This document shows, one piece after another, positions 32,565-34,882 of a DNA stretch of 34,882 nt; position 1 is the stretch's first letter; each line of letters begins with the position of its first letter. Where the stretch lies: assembly GCF_016679925.1 (NCBI RefSeq), contig NZ_JAEQBW010000019.1, positions 1 through 34,882 on the forward strand, read 5' to 3'. Source of the stretch: Marivirga aurantiaca (GTDB lineage: Bacteria; Bacteroidota; Bacteroidia; Cytophagales; Cyclobacteriaceae). The notes beneath the pieces are model-generated. The model saw only the letters and a list, made by a program, of their open reading frames with translations, was not told the origin of the DNA and ran no database searches. Both the position numbers and the translations under genes were made by a program.

Positions 32565-34055
32565 ATGTTGAAGAATCTTTTTTTGAAATTTATTTTAGGA
32601 GTATTATTGACTACCAGTCATTTAATCAGCTTTGCAGAACAGGAGCCTGATTCAGTGTCTCTATGGCCCAAATCTATTTCTTATAATGAAACAATTTCGT
32701 TGTTGTCCGGCTATATTAAAAGGGAGTCAGTTACAGGAAACGAAAAAGAAGCTGCAATTTATATGGAGGATTATATTCGTATGTCCGATCTGAATTTAAG
32801 GGTTTTTTCAGATGATCCGGATAGATATAACCTGGCAGCATCTCTATATCCTTTGGCAAGCGGAAAGCCCAATATCGTCTTTCAAAGTCATATTGATGTA
32901 GTGCCAGCGGAAAATCTGGATATTTGGACTCATGACCCGTATAGCGGACATTTTGATGGTGAATATATTCACGGGCGTGGAGCGTTGGATTGTAAAGGTT
33001 TAGGTGTAATGCAATTGAAAGCATTAATGGCTTTTAAGGCAGATTACGATACTATGGACTTACCTTTTAATGTAACTGTATTGTTTGTTTCAGGAGAAGA
33101 AACAGGTGGATACAATGGCAGTGAATATGTACTTTCCAATTTTAAGAAAGAACTTAATGCAGCAGTAGTCATGGGGGAAGGTGGGGCCGGTTACAAAAAT
33201 GTTTTGAGAAACAAGCCAAACAAAATTGTTTTTGGTGTATCTGTGGCAGAAAAACAAAGTCTTTGGGTGAAATTAAAAGTGGTTAACGAGGATGCAGGGC
33301 ATGGAGCAGCCCCATCTTCCAATTATGCTAATTTACAGCTGATTAACAGCTTGAATAATCTCAATACCAGAAAAACAAACCTCTTGTTTAATCGAAGCAC
33401 CCGGCAAATGTTCAGACGACTAGGCAGGGCAGAGGGAGGAATTCGCGGATTTTTCATCAGGAATATTAACTGGTCCATTTTGGCACCCTTTGTAAGGAAA
33501 CAGGTTGAGAATGATCCTTTTTTCTCTTCTTTAATTACCAATACCATTACAGTTTCCAATATTTTTAATCCACCGGGTCCCCCTAACCAGATAAGCAATT
33601 ATGCAGTAGCCATTTTGGATTGCCGATTGGTACCCGGTACTTCTTCAAAAAGCTTTCTGAGGTATATTGAGAGAAAGTTGGATAATGATAACATTGAAGT
33701 TTCAGTTATTTCCAAAAGCCCTGAAGCAAAACCATCAAAACTGAACCAATATTATAAAGCTATTGAAAGATCCATTGAAGAAGTTTATCCTGATTCGGAA
33801 ACCATTCCTTTTCTTTTTCCGGCCACAAGTGACAACAGTGCATTCAGGTCTCATGATATTCCTTCTTATGGATTGATTCCTGCGGTAATCAATTCCAGGG
33901 ATATTAACAGTATTCACAGCCATAATGAAAAAATAAGTATGGAAGCTTTAGGTTCAGGAATTAGGATTTACTACAACTTCCTTAAAGAAGTACAGCTAAA
34001 AGAGCCTTTTTCATTAAGAGGTTATATATTTAAAGATATTGATGAAGAAGAATGA
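32565..34055 (+). CDS. M20 family metallopeptidase (secreted)
   Basis: A 496-aa zinc peptidase of the M20 (carboxypeptidase/dipeptidase/deacetylase) family with an N-terminal signal peptide (cut near 24, after SFA). Active-site elements are present: SHIDVVP with ligand H109 and D111, the bridging D142 in GALDCKG, and general base E178 with ligand E179 in SGEETGG. A dimerisation domain includes GHGAAPSS. It probably cleaves or deacylates small peptides in the periplasm. It follows the MoxR operon after 9 bases and overlaps the next gene by four (ATGA), so read-through transcription is likely. Confidence 0.93.
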   Translation: MLKNLFLKFILGVLLTTSHLISFAEQEPDSVSLWPKSISYNETISLLSGYIKRESVTGNEKEAAIYMEDYIRMSDLNLRVFSDDPDRYNLAASLYPLASGKPNIVFQSHIDVVPAENLDIWTHDPYSGHFDGEYIHGRGALDCKGLGVMQLKALMAFKADYDTMDLPFNVTVLFVSGEETGGYNGSEYVLSNFKKELNAAVVMGEGGAGYKNVLRNKPNKIVFGVSVAEKQSLWVKLKVVNEDAGHGAAPSSNYANLQLINSLNNLNTRKTNLLFNRSTRQMFRRLGRAEGGIRGFFIRNINWSILAPFVRKQVENDPFFSSLITNTITVSNIFNPPGPPNQISNYAVAILDCRLVPGTSSKSFLRYIERKLDNDNIEVSVISKSPEAKPSKLNQYYKAIERSIEEVYPDSETIPFLFPATSDNSAFRSHDIPSYGLIPAVINSRDINSIHSHNEKISMEALGSGIRIYYNFLKEVQLKEPFSLRGYIFKDIDEEE

Positions 34056-34246
34056 AAAAGTCCAGGGTATTTATAGTGATGACCATTATTTTTGTAGCAA
34101 TTATTTTATATATTTTCTATGATATGGCATCCAGAACCAAATTTCCCGGAGGAAAGAATAAAAATGTGCAAACAAATTCCACCCGGGATAGTATCTATCA
34201 GGATACAATGAAGATAGAAATTAGAAGGAATGAGCCAGACAGGTAA
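34052..34246 (+). CDS. Small single-pass membrane protein
   Basis: A 64-aa protein with one N-terminal membrane helix (about 6-24, VFIVMTIIFVAIILYIFYD) and a polar tail. There are no motifs. It overlaps the M20 gene by four bases and the DUF2452 gene by 17, which is the main support for it being real. Function unknown. Confidence 0.7.
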   Translation: MKKSRVFIVMTIIFVAIILYIFYDMASRTKFPGGKNKNVQTNSTRDSIYQDTMKIEIRRNEPDR

Positions 34247-34700
34247 AAAAATAGATCTTGAAGGAATTGATTTAGAGAAAATGAAAGACGGTACTACTGA
34301 AAATCCCGGCACCATTTCATTTCCGCACCATTCCGGCAGTGCAATCATTAAACCGGAAGATAAAGGTAAAATCAAAGGCAGGGCAGTTGCGGCTATGCAT
34401 CAGCAGACAGAAAATCAGATGTCCCAGCTTTATGAACAAATGCAGCTGTTGGCTAATCAGGCAAAGTCTCTTCAAAAAAGAGTGGAAGTCTCGGAACGCA
34501 TTTACCTGGCCAAAATGAATTTTGAGCCATTGATCAACCATGTCTATTATCTTTATGAATCTAATGAGGGAAAAGATATCCTTTCATTGATATCACCACA
34601 GGAATGGGGCAAAAGTAAATCCTACAACAAATATTTAGCAACAGTTAAGCTATTGGCAGACCATACTTGGGAAATTCTGAATAAACCTGAAGAGGAATGA
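34230..34700 (+). CDS. DUF2452 family protein
   Basis: A 156-aa cytoplasmic protein matching the DUF2452 pattern: an N-terminal TENPGTISFPHHSG part, IKPEDKGKIKGRAVAAMHQQ, a coiled coil (about 65-90) with LLANQAKSLQKRVEVSE, and the C-terminal LSLISPQEWG...ATVKLLADHTWE. The family is widespread in Bacteroidota and uncharacterised. It is the last gene of the M20 operon. Confidence 0.88.
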   Translation: MSQTGKKIDLEGIDLEKMKDGTTENPGTISFPHHSGSAIIKPEDKGKIKGRAVAAMHQQTENQMSQLYEQMQLLANQAKSLQKRVEVSERIYLAKMNFEPLINHVYYLYESNEGKDILSLISPQEWGKSKSYNKYLATVKLLADHTWEILNKPEEE

Positions 34701-34721
34701 TGTAGAAATATCGTTCTGGAA

Positions 34722-34763
34722 GGTAAATTCCTTTTCAAATTTACCAAATCACTTATTTGGTAA
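34722..34763. promoter_or_regulatory. Two mutually exclusive hairpins
   Basis: GGTAAATT (34722-34729) can pair with AATTTACC (34738-34745). The overlapping TTACCAAAT (34741-34749) can instead pair with ATTTGGTAA (34755-34763). Both structures use 34741-34745. There is no T run. The second hairpin ends at the first base of a possible ATG (34763). Confidence 0.45.
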
Positions 34764-34882
34764 TGATGTCAAAAATAGTTGGTGATTTTTATCTAGTAAT
34801 TGTATTATCTTAGGATTGTAAATCTGAAGAGGAAGTAGGCTCTGCTGAGGAGCAACCTATCAGCAATAAGGTTTACCAACTG
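34763..34882 (+). pseudogene. Possible lipoprotein gene start, broken by in-frame TAG, running off the window
   Basis: From the ATG at 34763 the frame reads MMSKIVGDFYLVIVLS, then TAG (34811-34813), then DCKSEEEVGSAEEQPISNK and on to the edge with no further stop. A hydrophobic start followed by Cys and an acidic linker is what a lipoprotein signal looks like, so the TAG may be a nonsense mutation. The segment is short and truncated, so chance is possible. Confidence 0.3.

Noticed and set aside
1-34882. CRISPR array, insertion sequence, prophage or rRNA genes
   Set aside because: No regularly spaced repeats, transposase or integrase genes, phage genes or rRNA sequence were seen.

Overview
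The window looks like chromosomal DNA of a Bacteroidota bacterium, most likely a marine-type Cytophagales relative (for example near Marivirga or Fulvivirga; this placement is inference). It is AT-rich, Shine-Dalgarno sites are weak or absent, and several families typical of Bacteroidota are present: DUF4159, DUF4175, DUF2452, and a beta-propeller plus Y_Y_Y sensor kinase. Where promoters can be seen they have the Bacteroidota form (TTG, about 19-21 bases, TAnnTTTG).

Layout. 1-480: a tRNA-Asp gene (minus) with its terminator and, beside it, a tandemly duplicated and broken second tRNA-Asp copy that carries an intergenic palindrome. 483-3188: accA, then an overlapping pair encoding a metallo-beta-lactamase-fold hydrolase and a patatin-like lipase. 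3252-6175: a large lipoprotein M16 protease with its own terminator. 6558-10949 (minus): sbcD-sbcC, the double-strand-break nuclease/ATPase pair, separated by a palindromic repeat. 11177-14506 (minus): a 1109-residue propeller sensor histidine kinase with no response regulator nearby. 14507-15361: gene-poor DNA with palindromes. 15292-16089 (minus): a compact operon with its own promoter and terminator that encodes a 41-residue Cys-containing peptide and a 168-residue WH/FC/HH-motif protein. 16322-16545: a decayed gene. 16585-17664 (minus): dinB (Pol IV). 17786-20768: a Tat-exported TldD-like protease and its PmbA/TldE-like partner. 21012-24821: a probable SDP-like antimicrobial peptide locus, with a small HTH regulator, a small secreted Ala/Val-rich precursor with CxxC, an SdpA-like protein, an SdpB-like HTTM membrane protein, an M23 peptidase and a small four-helix membrane protein. 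25025-32555: a DUF4159-MoxR-DUF58-BatA-like-DUF4175-membrane protein operon. 32565-34700: an M20 peptidase, a tiny membrane protein and DUF2452. The right edge may hold the start of a lipoprotein gene broken by an in-frame TAG.

Two loci stand out as possible little-described systems. (1) The SDP-like locus has the export/maturation pair known from Bacillus sdpAB next to an unfamiliar precursor. A terminator-like UUCG hairpin lies between precursor and maturation genes, and there are two palindromes: one over the regulator promoter and one just before the precursor. (2) The 41-aa peptide / 168-aa protein operon, whose peptide lies outside normal gene-calling size, looks like a peptide with a dedicated partner protein. 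A family of TCCCG...CGGGA palindromes is scattered through the intergenic spaces, including inside the broken tRNA copy.
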